Assembly: GCA_002010065.2 (NCBI GenBank)
Contig: MTMD02000014.1
Coordinates: 127,167-191,166, forward strand
Source: Candidatus Pyrohabitans jungbluthii
Lineage (GTDB): Archaea > Hydrothermarchaeota > Hydrothermarchaeia > Hydrothermarchaeales > BMS3B
DNA length: 64,000 nt
Reading direction: 5' to 3'
A model generated the notes under the pieces. The model was not told where the DNA came from, ran no database searches, and saw nothing but the letters and a program-made list of their open reading frames with translations. Position numbers and translations under genes: made by a program. This document shows, one piece after another, positions 43,955 to 57,108 of this stretch (position 1 is the first letter of the stretch; each line of letters begins with the position of its first letter).

Positions 43955-46208
43955 AACACACCCTGTGCTGGACAAGCTCATTCTCTTTGGATTTTTCCTT
44001 TCAGGATTCGCTGCACTTAGTTATGAGCAGATATGGACGCAGTTGCTTATGCTTGTCTACGGTGCATCAACCTACGCCTTTTCGGTTATGCTTACGTGTT
44101 TCTTCATCGGTCTTGCCCTTGGAAGCTACCTCATAAGCAGGGTGGTTGACCGTCTGAGAATGCCAATAATAACCTTCTCTTTTGTTGAACTCGCAATAGG
44201 CCTTTTTGGGCTTTTGCTGCTTCCAGTTTTCACAAAGCTTGACGAGCCCTATCTGCGCTTCTACCTGACAGCGCCTTCCTACCACTACTTCCTGCTCTCA
44301 TGGTTCATAATACCCTTCTTTCTTCTCTTTCCCACAACACTAATGGGTGCAACGCTACCTCTTGTAAGCAGAATTTTCGCTGCCGACGAGGCGAGAATAG
44401 GCACCGCCATAGGGGAAGTTTTCTCAGCCAATACATTTGGAAGCATAGCAGGAGCATTCCTAACTGGATTTGTGCTCATCCCAAGCTTGGGTGTTGAAAA
44501 GGCGACGCTCATTGCAGCTCTCGCCAACATCTCCGTAGCTCTCCTTCTCTTCCTCTACTCTGATAGGCTGCTGGCGATGCAGGGTATATATTCACTGCCT
44601 CTTGGCAGGTACTTCAGGAAGCGGAAAAGGCAGTTCTACTCCCTTCTTTTTGTTTCTCTCCTTCTTTCTCTCTTTATCGCCAGCTACAGGATAGACCCCA
44701 CTTTTGCCGGGGTTTACTACGCTGGCAAGAGGTTTTCGAGCTTGGAAGAGTGGAAGGAGGCAAAGGAGAGCTTTGAAATAATCTACAGCAGGTTTGGTCT
44801 CTATGGTCTGGTGATGGTTGGCAGGGACAGCGAGGGCCTTTATCTTGCAGTTAACGGCAAGACCGAAGCAAGTACAACTCGCGAAGACATGGAGACGCAA
44901 TACTTGATAGCCTACCTACCTTTAATGATCCATGGCAATGCCAAGGATGTGCTTAACATTGGCTTGGGCGGAGGCTTCACCCTTGCCGCTATTGCGACGA
45001 TGCCGGTGGAAAAAATAGACAACATCGAGATAAACCCCCTCGTTGCTGAAGTCGCAGAAAAGTACTTCTCTCAGTACAATAACCACGTGCTTAGAGATCC
45101 GAGGGTAAAGCTAATCTTCGCCGACGGCAGAAATCACCTGTGGCACTCCTCGGATAAATATGATGTGATAATCTCAGAGCCCTCAAATCCGTGGATCTCG
45201 GGCGAGGGACATCTATTTACTAAGGAGTTCTTTGAAATAGTGCGCCAGCATTTAAAAGAAGACGGCATATTCTGCCAGTGGGCACCCATGTATGAGCACG
45301 ACAGCGAGGATATAAAAATAATGCTTCGAACGATTAGCAGCGTCTTTCCCTACGTTCAGGTTTACAACTCGGGCGCAGATATGATTATTCTCGCATCGCA
45401 GCAGGAGATAAACCCCGACTTCTCAAAAATTCTCAGCTATCTTTCACGAGAGGAGGTTCGAAGGAGCCTCGCTACCATATACGGGGAAGACAGACCTCTA
45501 CAGCTAGCGGACGAGCTTTTCAAAACCTTTCTTCTCGACTCCGAGGAAGTAAAAGAATATGTGAGAGGAGAGCAGACTTTGAATACCGATGACCACACCG
45601 TGCTTGAATTCAGAAGTGCTCTCAATACCATAAAGAAAAAGTATCATGACCCTAGGCATGTGATTGAACCTTTAAATGATATAATTGCCTTTAAGAAATC
45701 CTACACAGGCAGTCCGGTTTTCACACCCCCACTCTCTGGTTTGGTAGCCTCGTCCGAGGATAGGGATACCCTCCTCTTCCTTGGACTTGAGGTTAGCACT
45801 GGGAATAACTGGAGCCTCAGCGATTTAAATTATGGGCACATGCTGGCGATTTCCAAGGAGGGGACGGTAATGTATTCACTGGGCAAAAGTGCTGTTTACA
45901 GCTTGCCCAACCAAGGTAAGCTCGCTGTAGTCGGCCTGGACATGAGCGCTCCACCTCCTGAGGAAGTATTGGGAGGTATAGTAAGGGAGGTGTTCGGCCT
46001 CGATGAAGTTAGGGTAGTGGGAAGCTATAGAGGTGAGGAACACATCTTCCACACCTTTGAAGTCAGTGCTGCGAGAGGCCGCCTACTGGGTATGTCTAAG
46101 GCCTGGTATTGTGAGCATAACGGAATTCTCTACATAGCAATCGCAGCTTTCCCTGCTGGAGAGGGTGACGCAGGAAAGGCTCTGGAAGCGCTTCGCTGCC
46201 TACATTAG
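43938..46208 (+). CDS. Transmembrane spermidine-synthase-like protein
   Basis: A 756-residue protein. Six helices (about 10-210), a seventh near 235-252, then a spermine/spermidine-synthase fold (about 320-530; LNIGLGGGFTLAAIATMPVE, DNIEINPLVAEVAEKYF, IISEPSNPWISGEGHLFTKE). A C-terminal domain of about 200 residues of unknown type follows. Membrane members are thought to transfer aminopropyl groups or act otherwise on unknown substrates. The start is GTG 43938. It converges with the TGT-like gene by 4 bp. Confidence 0.8.
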   Translation: MRPLNKTHPVLDKLILFGFFLSGFAALSYEQIWTQLLMLVYGASTYAFSVMLTCFFIGLALGSYLISRVVDRLRMPIITFSFVELAIGLFGLLLLPVFTKLDEPYLRFYLTAPSYHYFLLSWFIIPFFLLFPTTLMGATLPLVSRIFAADEARIGTAIGEVFSANTFGSIAGAFLTGFVLIPSLGVEKATLIAALANISVALLLFLYSDRLLAMQGIYSLPLGRYFRKRKRQFYSLLFVSLLLSLFIASYRIDPTFAGVYYAGKRFSSLEEWKEAKESFEIIYSRFGLYGLVMVGRDSEGLYLAVNGKTEASTTREDMETQYLIAYLPLMIHGNAKDVLNIGLGGGFTLAAIATMPVEKIDNIEINPLVAEVAEKYFSQYNNHVLRDPRVKLIFADGRNHLWHSSDKYDVIISEPSNPWISGEGHLFTKEFFEIVRQHLKEDGIFCQWAPMYEHDSEDIKIMLRTISSVFPYVQVYNSGADMIILASQQEINPDFSKILSYLSREEVRRSLATIYGEDRPLQLADELFKTFLLDSEEVKEYVRGEQTLNTDDHTVLEFRSALNTIKKKYHDPRHVIEPLNDIIAFKKSYTGSPVFTPPLSGLVASSEDRDTLLFLGLEVSTGNNWSLSDLNYGHMLAISKEGTVMYSLGKSAVYSLPNQGKLAVVGLDMSAPPPEEVLGGIVREVFGLDEVRVVGSYRGEEHIFHTFEVSAARGRLLGMSKAWYCEHNGILYIAIAAFPAGEGDAGKALEALRCLH

Positions 46209-47101
46209 GGTGCCATTGGGGTATACTTCTCCAGAAATTCGTACTTCTCTCTGTAGAGAATGCGCAGCGCCGCTTTTGCCTGCGTCGACGCGTTTGCGCT
46301 CATCTCCACCAGCTTTATGAATTTCCCGGTGCGCATGCTCTCCCTTATATCTGCCATAACCCCGCGAAGCATGGCGATGTTATGCTTCACCAGCAGTGGG
46401 AGGCTATTTTGCAGCCTTTCCTTATCATTTGCAATGCACACCTCGCAGGTGCACGGAAGCTCCTTCATTCTATCGAGGGGGTAGCTTTCATAAGGGGTCA
46501 GGTAGAAGCCGCGCAGTGCCGAGCTTATCGCATAGCTTGCGTCCAGTAAATCCACGCCCATGTATGCGAGCACAGGAAAGAGCGCAAGGGGAGCGCCCGG
46601 CAAGTAAAGCACAGTGTTTGGGCTTACCGCCTCTCTTACGCGCGTAACAACCTCCACCAGTAACCTGGGGCGCTGGCAGAGTTTGGCACCGTTGGCTATG
46701 CAGAGCAACCTTCGCGACGCGAGTTTACGGGCTGCACGCTCTCTTAGCTCGGGATACTTACCCCCTTCGATTATAGCACCATGTTCAGGGAACTGCTCCG
46801 CAAGAGCGAGGGTTTTCTCCACCCCAAGCTCAGCCAGCTCTCTGTGGATGTCGAGCCCAAAGCCAGCGCTGGGCAGGATTCCAAAGCGTCTTATTTTCGC
46901 TCCTACGCCGAGAGTTCCGTAGTGGACCACCACCGGCGCCTTTGAGGTGCGCATCCAGTAGGGGGTGATGTAAACTTCATGCTTTAGGCGGGAGGTGGAA
47001 GAGGTTATGTTAAGGAGAAAGTTGGGAGTGGGAATCTTTTTATCTTCGAGATGCCATACTCCCAGGCGAGCAGGACCAGAGTGGGCAAGTATTTCCAGCA
47101 T
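46205..47101 (-). CDS. Archaeosine-type tRNA-ribosyltransferase domain protein
   Basis: A 298-residue protein similar to the N-terminal transglycosylase domain of archaeosine synthase/TgtA2. Visible features are the archaeal-TGT-like opening (GPARLGVWHLEDKKIPTPNF), PSAGFGLDIHRELAELGVEK, VLAYMGVDLLDASYAI and a Cys-rich segment (LPCTCEVCIAN) at the usual zinc position. It lacks the C-terminal PUA and DUF5591 parts of a full ArcS, so the rest may be encoded elsewhere. It likely contributes to G+ formation at tRNA position 15. Confidence 0.75.
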   Translation of the reverse strand: MLEILAHSGPARLGVWHLEDKKIPTPNFLLNITSSTSRLKHEVYITPYWMRTSKAPVVVHYGTLGVGAKIRRFGILPSAGFGLDIHRELAELGVEKTLALAEQFPEHGAIIEGGKYPELRERAARKLASRRLLCIANGAKLCQRPRLLVEVVTRVREAVSPNTVLYLPGAPLALFPVLAYMGVDLLDASYAISSALRGFYLTPYESYPLDRMKELPCTCEVCIANDKERLQNSLPLLVKHNIAMLRGVMADIRESMRTGKFIKLVEMSANASTQAKAALRILYREKYEFLEKYTPMAP

Positions 47102-47148
47102 GGGCTAAGCTTGCATTTCCTGCTATAATAAGCTTTGGAGGCTGAGCG

Positions 47149-47724
47149 ATGGAGAGGAAGATTGTGTATTTTGACTCCCCCGGCAAGAGGAACACCGACG
47201 AGGTTATCCGCATTGCAAGGGAGCGCGTGAAGGAGGGCGGCATCGAGAAGGTGGTCGTTGCCAGCGCCTCAGGGGCTACGGCGGTTAAGGTTCTGGAGGC
47301 TTTCTCAGGGCTACGCGTCAAGATAATTGCCGTAACCTACCATGCGGGCTTCTCCTCGCCAGGAAGCGTTGATTTAGAGGAAGAGAACCGCCGTGCCCTG
47401 GAGGCGGCGGGAGTACCCATAGTAATGGCTACGCATGCGCTCAGTGGCGTTGAGCGTTCCTTTTCGCGGAGATTCGGCGGCATCTCTACGGTTGAAGTTG
47501 TGGCAGAGACTTTACGAGCCCTCTTCGGGCAGGGGCTCAAGACATGCGTTGAGGTGGCGATAATGGCATGCGACGCTGGCAGGGTTTCACCGCACGAAGA
47601 CGTTATAGCTCTGGGTGGCACAGGCGGAGTAGGCGTGGACACTGCGTGCGTAATTCGCCCCGCGAACATGAACCGCTTCTTCGATATGCGGGTGAGGGAG
47701 GTACTCTGCATGCCGAGGAAGTGA
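47149..47724 (+). CDS. Pyruvate-kinase C-terminal-like domain protein
   Basis: A 191-residue protein with the pyruvate-kinase C-domain-like (PK_C) fold and no catalytic barrel: NTDEVIRIARERVKEGGIEK, VVVASASGATAVKVLEAFSG, VKIIAVTYHAGF, and a C-terminal EDVIALGGTGGVGVDTACVI. Stand-alone forms are common in archaea with unknown role; ligand sensing is plausible. The N-terminal part of DacZ in this window looks related. It diverges from the TGT-like gene with about 47 bp between starts. Confidence 0.75.
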   Translation: MERKIVYFDSPGKRNTDEVIRIARERVKEGGIEKVVVASASGATAVKVLEAFSGLRVKIIAVTYHAGFSSPGSVDLEEENRRALEAAGVPIVMATHALSGVERSFSRRFGGISTVEVVAETLRALFGQGLKTCVEVAIMACDAGRVSPHEDVIALGGTGGVGVDTACVIRPANMNRFFDMRVREVLCMPRK

Positions 47725-47770
47725 GTGCTACAACAACCCTTGCACTCGTGACTCGCTACTCTATGGAACA

Positions 47771-47806
47771 CGCCGTGGAAAGCTTACAACATTGCTTTCA
47801 CACGGC
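47771..47806. other. Hairpin after PK_C-like gene
   Basis: CGCCGTGGAAAGC (47771-47783) and GCTTTCACACGGC (47794-47806) can pair with one bulge around a 10-base loop. It may end the upstream transcript, or insulate the rRNA promoter that follows. No T-run follows. Confidence 0.4.
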
Positions 47807-47854
47807 ATGTGCACAATAAGATACACACCGAGTAACCTCTCAGAAACTCAAAAT

Positions 47855-47866
47855 TGGTTATAAGAG
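47855..47866 (+). promoter_or_regulatory. Putative rRNA operon TATA element
   Basis: GGTTATAAG (about 47856-47864) is the best TATA/BRE-like match before the rRNA operon. With usual archaeal spacing, transcription would start near 47885-47890, just ahead of the folded leader. Confidence 0.5.
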
Positions 47867-47883
47867 GTTAACATCCCATTAGT

Positions 47884-48134
47884 AATAGGGCGCAGCCTTC
47901 GGCGAAATGCCCGGAGGTGGCGAGGAGCCTGAGATGAAGGGCATCAAAATCCTGGCTGCGCTATAGCTCGCGCATGGGCGCGAGGATCTCTTTTGAAACC
48001 CTCGACAAGAGGGTTGATGACAGCAATGAGGGCTCAAGCTCATCGCTTGGGTCTGATGTAGGCTCGGCAGTGGTGAAACCCGGTTAGTGGTGCTTGTAAA
48101 AAACCTTTTGAGCAGGGAAACCCCGCCAATCCTA
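47884..48134 (+). ncRNA. Structured 5' leader of the rRNA transcript
   Basis: About 250 nt before 16S rRNA with several clear hairpins. Domain I pairs GCGCAGCC (47890-47897) with GGCTGCGC (47954-47961), encloses two 9-nt internal-loop strands, and then pairs ATGCCC (47907-47912) with GGGCAT (47939-47944) under a GA-rich apex; this recalls an H/ACA guide RNA. CTCGCGC/GCGCGAG (from about 47967) and AACCCTC/GAGGGTT (from 47997) form two further hairpins. The 3' end provides the left strand of the 16S processing stem (48079-48093), matching 49631-49645. Confidence 0.5.
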
Positions 48135-49623
<1,489 letters not shown>

Positions 49624-49736
49624 GAGCACGGCACCGCTAACCGGGCACCAAATCTGCCGAGCCTGTTCCAGAAAGTTTAACACGTTAGGGCTCGGGTAAT
49701 GAGGTGGGCGCACACATAGTGTGCGTCTGTTAATCC

Positions 49737-49809
49737 GGGCCCGTAGCTCAGTTGGAAGAGCATCCGGTTTGCAGCCGGAAGGCCACGGGTTCAAATCCCG
49801 TCGGGTCCA
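49737..49809 (+). tRNA. tRNA-Ala (UGC)
   Basis: A 73-nt tRNA in the 16S-23S spacer. The acceptor stem GGGCCCG pairs with CGGGTCC, including the G3-U70 wobble that identifies tRNA-Ala. The anticodon TGC is at 49770-49772, the T arm has GGTTCAAATCC, and the discriminator base is A. CCA is not encoded, except for a chance following C. No intron is seen. Spacer tRNA-Ala is standard in euryarchaea. Confidence 0.97.
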
Positions 49810-49907
49810 CTTCACCCTTTCATCATCATGGTCATCTAGTGACTGAGGCCCGCAATCTCGCGGTTGCGGGTCAATAGGCCGAGAGCGATTATGATAATCG
49901 CTCGCTG

Positions 49908-49950
49908 AGGCCCCGCATAGGTCTGGCTGAGTGCAATCTGACTCTGTGCC
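49908..49950 (+). other. Left strand of 23S processing stem (BHB)
   Basis: Positions 49908-49930 pair perfectly over 23 bp with 53035-53057. Next comes a canonical bulge-helix-bulge: GTGC (49931-49934) pairs with GCAC (53028-53031), and the two 3-nt bulges are AAT (49935-49937) and TGA (53032-53034). The inner helix TGACTCTGTGCC (49939-49950) pairs with 53015-53026. It is the splicing-endonuclease site for pre-23S. Confidence 0.9.
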
Positions 49951-49956
49951 CCAGTA

Positions 49957-53009
<3,053 letters not shown>

Positions 53010-53014
53010 GAAAA

Positions 53015-53057
53015 GGCGCAGAGTCAGGCACTGATCAGCCAGACCTATGCGGGGCCT
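53015..53057 (+). other. Right strand of 23S processing stem (BHB)
   Basis: Partner of 49908-49950, holding the second 3-nt bulge (TGA, 53032-53034). It gives a complete hBHBh' structure for endonuclease cutting on the 3' side of 23S rRNA. Confidence 0.9.
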
Positions 53058-53070
53058 TTTATTCTTATTC
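53054..53070 (+). terminator. T-rich end of rRNA operon
   Basis: GCCTTTTATTCTTATTC follows the processing stem. Archaeal polymerase stops at such T-rich stretches, and no further rRNA or tRNA follows, so this is a likely end of the transcript. Confidence 0.5.
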
Positions 53071-53277
53071 GCTTGTTCTGAGATGTGTTGAGTTTTGTTG
53101 AAAAAGAAGGATGACTGCCCTTACTCTTCTATATCTGAAGCAAAATAGCATAGAAGAGCCCCCTATTAGGACATATTTCAATATCACCCATATGAATTCC
53201 TCAACAAATTCTTTTCTTTCGTCGATTATATTTTGCATCCAGATATTTGAAGATTTGATTCGTATTAATTACATACT

Positions 53278-54060
53278 TTGAATATAACTTTTTCTTTCAA
53301 GCACGGCGAAAGAATCATAAACAAGTTCTTAGAATTTAATATATTAGAGGTTTTCTATGTGTTCGGTATCTACGATATCCCCTTAAGGATGGAGAGGGAG
53401 TTCACCCTTTCGGTTGAGGAGAGGGGCGAAAACTTTGTTTACCGCAGGGAGAGCGGTGACGAGATAGTTGAGAAGATGCTCCTCGCGGGAGATGGGAAAC
53501 TCCTTGTTAACCCTGTGGAGCCTCTAAACAAGCCCAAGGAGATAACCCCTCTTCTTTTAATAGAGTTCCAGAAGCCTGTGGTTATTGAGCCAGGGGCAAA
53601 GAGGAAAATCTTCCTGAAGTTCCCCATTGAAATAGGGGTGTTCATCTCTGGGGGCAAAAAACTTGAGGTGATGGACATCTTTACCATTGCCAGGCAGAAG
53701 TATACCCTGTATGGCGATGTGAGCACAGGTAAGATCTGCAGGTACTGGAAAAGTGATGTTTACCCTTCCATACCTGAGGCTGACCCCGTGAGGGAGGGGA
53801 TTCTGGAGCTCAGGTTTGAGAATTTGTCAAGGGGCTGGGTGGAAGTGACAAGGGCGGTGTTCAACGCCTACGGCATGAAAATCTACTACAGCGATTCTAT
53901 GGTGAGTATGCGTGGAAACATGCGAATACTCGGCGAAGGCACGGCGGAGACGTACTTCTCCAACTCGCCCCTTGAAAAGGGTATGAAGAAGGCTGTAGAG
54001 CTTTACACTGCCAGAAGACTTGCAATTTCAACAAAATTTCTGATGGAGGCGGGACTGTGA
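53278..54060 (+). CDS. DUF432 protein
   Basis: A 260-residue protein of the DUF432 family, which in archaea is regularly encoded next to MscS channels. It has a beta-rich centre (LLLIEFQKPVVIEPGAKRKI, FLKFPIEIGVFISGGKK, KYTLYGDVSTGKICRYWKSD) and no membrane helix. The start is TTG 53278, with an alternative ATG in the first 40 codons. It overlaps the MscS gene by 4 bp, so it is probably a channel partner or regulator. Function is not established. Confidence 0.8.
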   Translation: MNITFSFKHGERIINKFLEFNILEVFYVFGIYDIPLRMEREFTLSVEERGENFVYRRESGDEIVEKMLLAGDGKLLVNPVEPLNKPKEITPLLLIEFQKPVVIEPGAKRKIFLKFPIEIGVFISGGKKLEVMDIFTIARQKYTLYGDVSTGKICRYWKSDVYPSIPEADPVREGILELRFENLSRGWVEVTRAVFNAYGMKIYYSDSMVSMRGNMRILGEGTAETYFSNSPLEKGMKKAVELYTARRLAISTKFLMEAGL

Positions 54061-54860
54061 TTTTGGATACCGTGATTTACGGGGAAATAACCCTCTTCAA
54101 TCTCCTTCAGGTTCTGTTTATCCTTATCATTGCAGCGATTTTGGCAAAGGTTGTGGTTTTAAACATCAGGAGGTCTCTCAAGGATAAGCTGAGGAAGGAC
54201 CATCTGGAAATCCTTGTCAAGGCTGTTTACTACACCATCATCGGCGTTGCGGTGATTTCAGTCCTCCCCATCCTGGGTGTAAATCCTTCAGGCTTTCTTG
54301 TGGCGGGGGGGATAGCGGGGCTTGTTATAGGCTTTGCCAGCCAGAAGATAGTTGCCAACCTGATCTCAGGGGTTTTTCTTGTTGTGGAGAGACCTGTGAA
54401 GATAGGGGACCAGATAAACATAGGCGACGTCTCGGGCATTGTGGTTGACATACACATCATCTCAACCATAATAAGAACCTTCGACGGGCTCTACGTGCGG
54501 GTGCCAAACGAGAAGGTGTTCACATCCAGCATAACCAACTTCGTTGGAAACGTGGCGAGGAGGTTTGAGTACGAGGTGGGGATAAGCTATAGCGACGACG
54601 TTGATAAAGCCAGTGAGGTAATTATAAAAGTCATTGAAGAGCACCCCTTTGCCCTTAAAAACCCCGCACCCCAGGTTTTTGTGGACAGGCTTGGAGAGAG
54701 CGCGGTTGTGCTGAGGGTGAGGATATGGGCACCCTCCACAGAGTGGTTTGGTGTGAGAATGGAGCTTCTGTGGAAAATTAAGAAGGCTCTTGAGGAGGAG
54801 GGCATAAAGGTACCCTTCCCGCAGCGCGTGGTGTGGCTTAGGGATGAGCCCTCCCGATAA
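54057..54860 (+). CDS. mscS: Small-conductance mechanosensitive channel (MscS)
   Basis: A 267-residue MscS-family channel with three membrane helices. The pore helix region reads GFLVAGGIAGLVIGFASQKI (about 80-99), followed by VANLISGVFLVVERPVKIGD. The C-terminal beta and alpha/beta domains follow (VRVPNEKVFTSSITNF, PQVFVDRLGESAVVLRVRIW). It opens under membrane tension to release osmolytes. The GTG start overlaps DUF432. Confidence 0.93.
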   Translation: MILDTVIYGEITLFNLLQVLFILIIAAILAKVVVLNIRRSLKDKLRKDHLEILVKAVYYTIIGVAVISVLPILGVNPSGFLVAGGIAGLVIGFASQKIVANLISGVFLVVERPVKIGDQINIGDVSGIVVDIHIISTIIRTFDGLYVRVPNEKVFTSSITNFVGNVARRFEYEVGISYSDDVDKASEVIIKVIEEHPFALKNPAPQVFVDRLGESAVVLRVRIWAPSTEWFGVRMELLWKIKKALEEEGIKVPFPQRVVWLRDEPSR

Positions 54861-54935
54861 CGCAAAGTCTACTTTATGCAATGGCAGGTGTTTTTATATT
54901 CTTTAAAATCCATGTATTAACAGGGAGGTGGATAA

Positions 54936-55409
54936 ATGGTGGTTCAGATGAAAGTTAAAGGGGGAATTGTGCCGGGGGAGACAGCTTTAAAGTACGTGCA
55001 GAATCTGATTGATCCTACCAGGCAGGTAAGAAGCGGGTGGATTGAACTCACCCTTAAGGATGTATATATCCTCGAGGGATCGGGGAGTGTGGATTTTAGC
55101 GGCAAGGAGTCAAGCGCGGGTAAGCTCAAAAAACACCCTAAGCTGAAGAGAGAGGGCGATGCTTACGGCTGGTGGGCATTGGGGGGCGGAAGCTATGTCA
55201 TAGAGTTCAATGAAAAGATTTCCCTGCCCGAAAACTCCTACGCCCTGCTTTCTCCCAGACCACACCTGGTAATCAATGAGGCATTTCACCCCACTATGGT
55301 ATTGCATCCAGGTGAAAATCTCTGTCACGTTACTCTTTCAGTGGGCTCGCCCGGAATTAACCTCAAGGAAAATGCCAGGATTTCCAGGCTTTCAATCTTT
55401 GAATTTTGA
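54936..55409 (+). CDS. dCTP deaminase/dUTPase-superfamily protein
   Basis: A 157-residue protein of the trimeric dUTPase/dCTP-deaminase fold: GWIELTLKDVYILEG near 34, a strand pattern leading to KISLPENSYALLSPRPHLVI, and a C-terminal HPGENLCHVTLSVGSPGINL. The strict catalytic motifs of Dcd or Dut are not obvious, so it may be a diverged archaeal homologue. A TATA-like TTTTTATATTCTTTAAAA lies upstream (about 54890-54907), and the ribosome site is AGGGAGGTG. Confidence 0.7.
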   Translation: MVVQMKVKGGIVPGETALKYVQNLIDPTRQVRSGWIELTLKDVYILEGSGSVDFSGKESSAGKLKKHPKLKREGDAYGWWALGGGSYVIEFNEKISLPENSYALLSPRPHLVINEAFHPTMVLHPGENLCHVTLSVGSPGINLKENARISRLSIFEF

Positions 55410-55476
55410 CTTTTCCTCCCCAATTTTATTTTTATATAAACATGGCTGCCATCGCCAGCCGTCCTTAAAAGCCACC

Positions 55477-55893
55477 CTAACCAGTAATCCTGCGCCTGTA
55501 CTCCCTGAATATGTCAGTACTCCCTATTACCCCCACAACCCTGCCATCCTTCTTCACCGGCAGGTTGCAAATCTGGTTCTCGCCCATTAGCCTGGCTGCC
55601 TCTCTCACAGTGTCGTCGGCATCTATGAAAATCACAGGCTTCTCCATGATGTCGCCCACTCTGACCTTGAGCGGGTCCAAGCCCTTGCCTATCACCTTCT
55701 CCATTATGTCAAATCGCGTCACCAGCCCGAGCTCCTTGTAGGGGTTCATCCTCGCTACGATAATGCAACGGAAATTGTGCTCAAGCATGCGGCTCATCGC
55801 GTCTATGACTCGCAATTCGGGCTCCACCATGAGCACATACTTTGTCATCAGCTCAGAAACCCGCATGTCCGGAATAGCCTTGTAGTCTGCCAT
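55477..55893 (-). CDS. Two-CBS-domain protein
   Basis: A 138-residue pair of CBS domains: SELMTKYVLMVEPELRVIDA, then LEHNFRCIIVARMNPYKELG for the first, and DIMEKPVIFIDADDTVREAA with NQICNLPVKKDGRVVGVIGS for the second. It should bind an adenine nucleotide and act as a regulator. It stands alone and converges with the dUTPase-like gene. Confidence 0.9.
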   Translation of the reverse strand: MADYKAIPDMRVSELMTKYVLMVEPELRVIDAMSRMLEHNFRCIIVARMNPYKELGLVTRFDIMEKVIGKGLDPLKVRVGDIMEKPVIFIDADDTVREAARLMGENQICNLPVKKDGRVVGVIGSTDIFREYRRRITG

Positions 55894-56052
55894 GCGCCTC
55901 CCTTCTGTTGCTTTATTATTTATATCTGCGCGTGGTAGAAAAAGTTTTCTTTTTGGATGCCTGTAAAAACCATTTAAAGGTGCCGACGTTACGCTTTGGC
56001 ATGCCTTAAACCATTTATATTAGTAATGTTGATTTAGAGCAAGGTGGTTGTC

Positions 56053-57102
56053 ATGGACAAGTACAGCGTCGCAGTATTGGGAGCCACTGGAATGGTGGGG
56101 CAGCGCTTCATTCAGCTTTTAGCTGAGCACCCCTACTTTGAACTCACCAGCGTTGCAGCCTCTGAGCGGAGCGCAGGTAAGCGCTACGCCGAAGCAGCGA
56201 AGTGGTACCTCGAGGGCGATATTCCAGAGGCTGTGAGAGACCTCACTGTAGTGCCGGTATCTCCTGAGAAGGTAAAGGCTGACATAGTTTTCTCTGCCCT
56301 GCCCAGTGGCGTCGCAAAGGAGGTGGAGCCCGAGTTTGCCAAGGCTGGATTTATAGTGGCGAGCAACGCCTCAGCCTACCGCATGGCTGAGGATGTGCCT
56401 CTGCTTATCCCTGAGGTCAACCCGGAGCATCTCGACATGATAGAGGTGCAGCAGGAGCGCAGAGGCTGGGACGGGGCGATAATCACCAACCCCAACTGCT
56501 CCACGATAATGGCAACCCTTACTTTCAAGCCCATCTACGACGCCTTTGGCATTGAAGAGGTCGTCGTAACCACGATGCAGGCTCTCTCCGGCGCTGGCTA
56601 TAACGGTGTGCCAAGCATGGCGATAGTTGACAACCTCATCCCCTACATAGCAAAAGAGGAGGAGAAGGTGGAGACCGAGGCGCTCAAGATTCTGGGCAAC
56701 TTCAACGGCGCGGAGATAGAGCAGGCGGATTTCAAAATTTCTGCCTCCTGCAACCGCGTGGCTGTGCTCGACGGCCACACTGAGTCGATTTTCCTGCGCA
56801 CGTCCAAAGAGGCAACCCCTGAGGAGATTAAGCAGGCGATGCGAAACTTCAGGGGTAAGCCTCAGGAGCTTGGCCTACCCACTGCACCACCCGAGCCTCT
56901 GATTGTGCGGGAGGAGCAGGACCGCCCGCAGCCCCGCTTAGACAGAAATGCTGGCAATGGCATGGCAGTAACCGTGGGCAGGGTTAGAGAGGACAAGATT
57001 CTCGGTGTGAAGTACATGGCTATGGGGCACAATACAATACGCGGCGCCGCGGGAGCGAGTGTGCTCAACGCCGAGCTTCTTGTAAAGACAAGGAAGCTGT
57101 GA
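56053..57102 (+). CDS. asd: Aspartate-semialdehyde dehydrogenase
   Basis: A 349-residue archaeal/fungal-type Asd. The NADP loop is [16 protein letters not shown], the catalytic Cys lies in [14 protein letters not shown], and the catalytic His is in [13 protein letters not shown]. It reduces aspartyl phosphate to the semialdehyde for Lys, Met, Thr synthesis. ATG 56053 ([10 protein letters not shown]) is preferred over the GTG at 56044. No other amino-acid gene is next to it; the MoxR gene begins 6 bp later on the same strand. Confidence 0.95.
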   Translation: MDKYSVAVLGATGMVGQRFIQLLAEHPYFELTSVAASERSAGKRYAEAAKWYLEGDIPEAVRDLTVVPVSPEKVKADIVFSALPSGVAKEVEPEFAKAGFIVASNASAYRMAEDVPLLIPEVNPEHLDMIEVQQERRGWDGAIITNPNCSTIMATLTFKPIYDAFGIEEVVVTTMQALSGAGYNGVPSMAIVDNLIPYIAKEEEKVETEALKILGNFNGAEIEQADFKISASCNRVAVLDGHTESIFLRTSKEATPEEIKQAMRNFRGKPQELGLPTAPPEPLIVREEQDRPQPRLDRNAGNGMAVTVGRVREDKILGVKYMAMGHNTIRGAAGASVLNAELLVKTRKL

Positions 57103-57108
57103 AGGGAG

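Noticed and set aside
48013-48058. C/D-box sRNA candidate (TGATGA ... CTGA)
   Set aside because: The outer boxes are at a credible distance, but no internal C'/D' pair or closing stem is convincing; it is listed only as part of the leader finding.
53065-53238. 57-codon minus-strand frame with hydrophobic centre
   Set aside because: No ribosome site, weak start context and a tail lying next to the rRNA terminator; it could be a small membrane protein, but I cannot support it.
53058-53277. 5S rRNA expected after 23S
   Set aside because: No 5S-like sequence or further tRNA is seen; the DNA becomes AT-rich at once, so 5S must be elsewhere.
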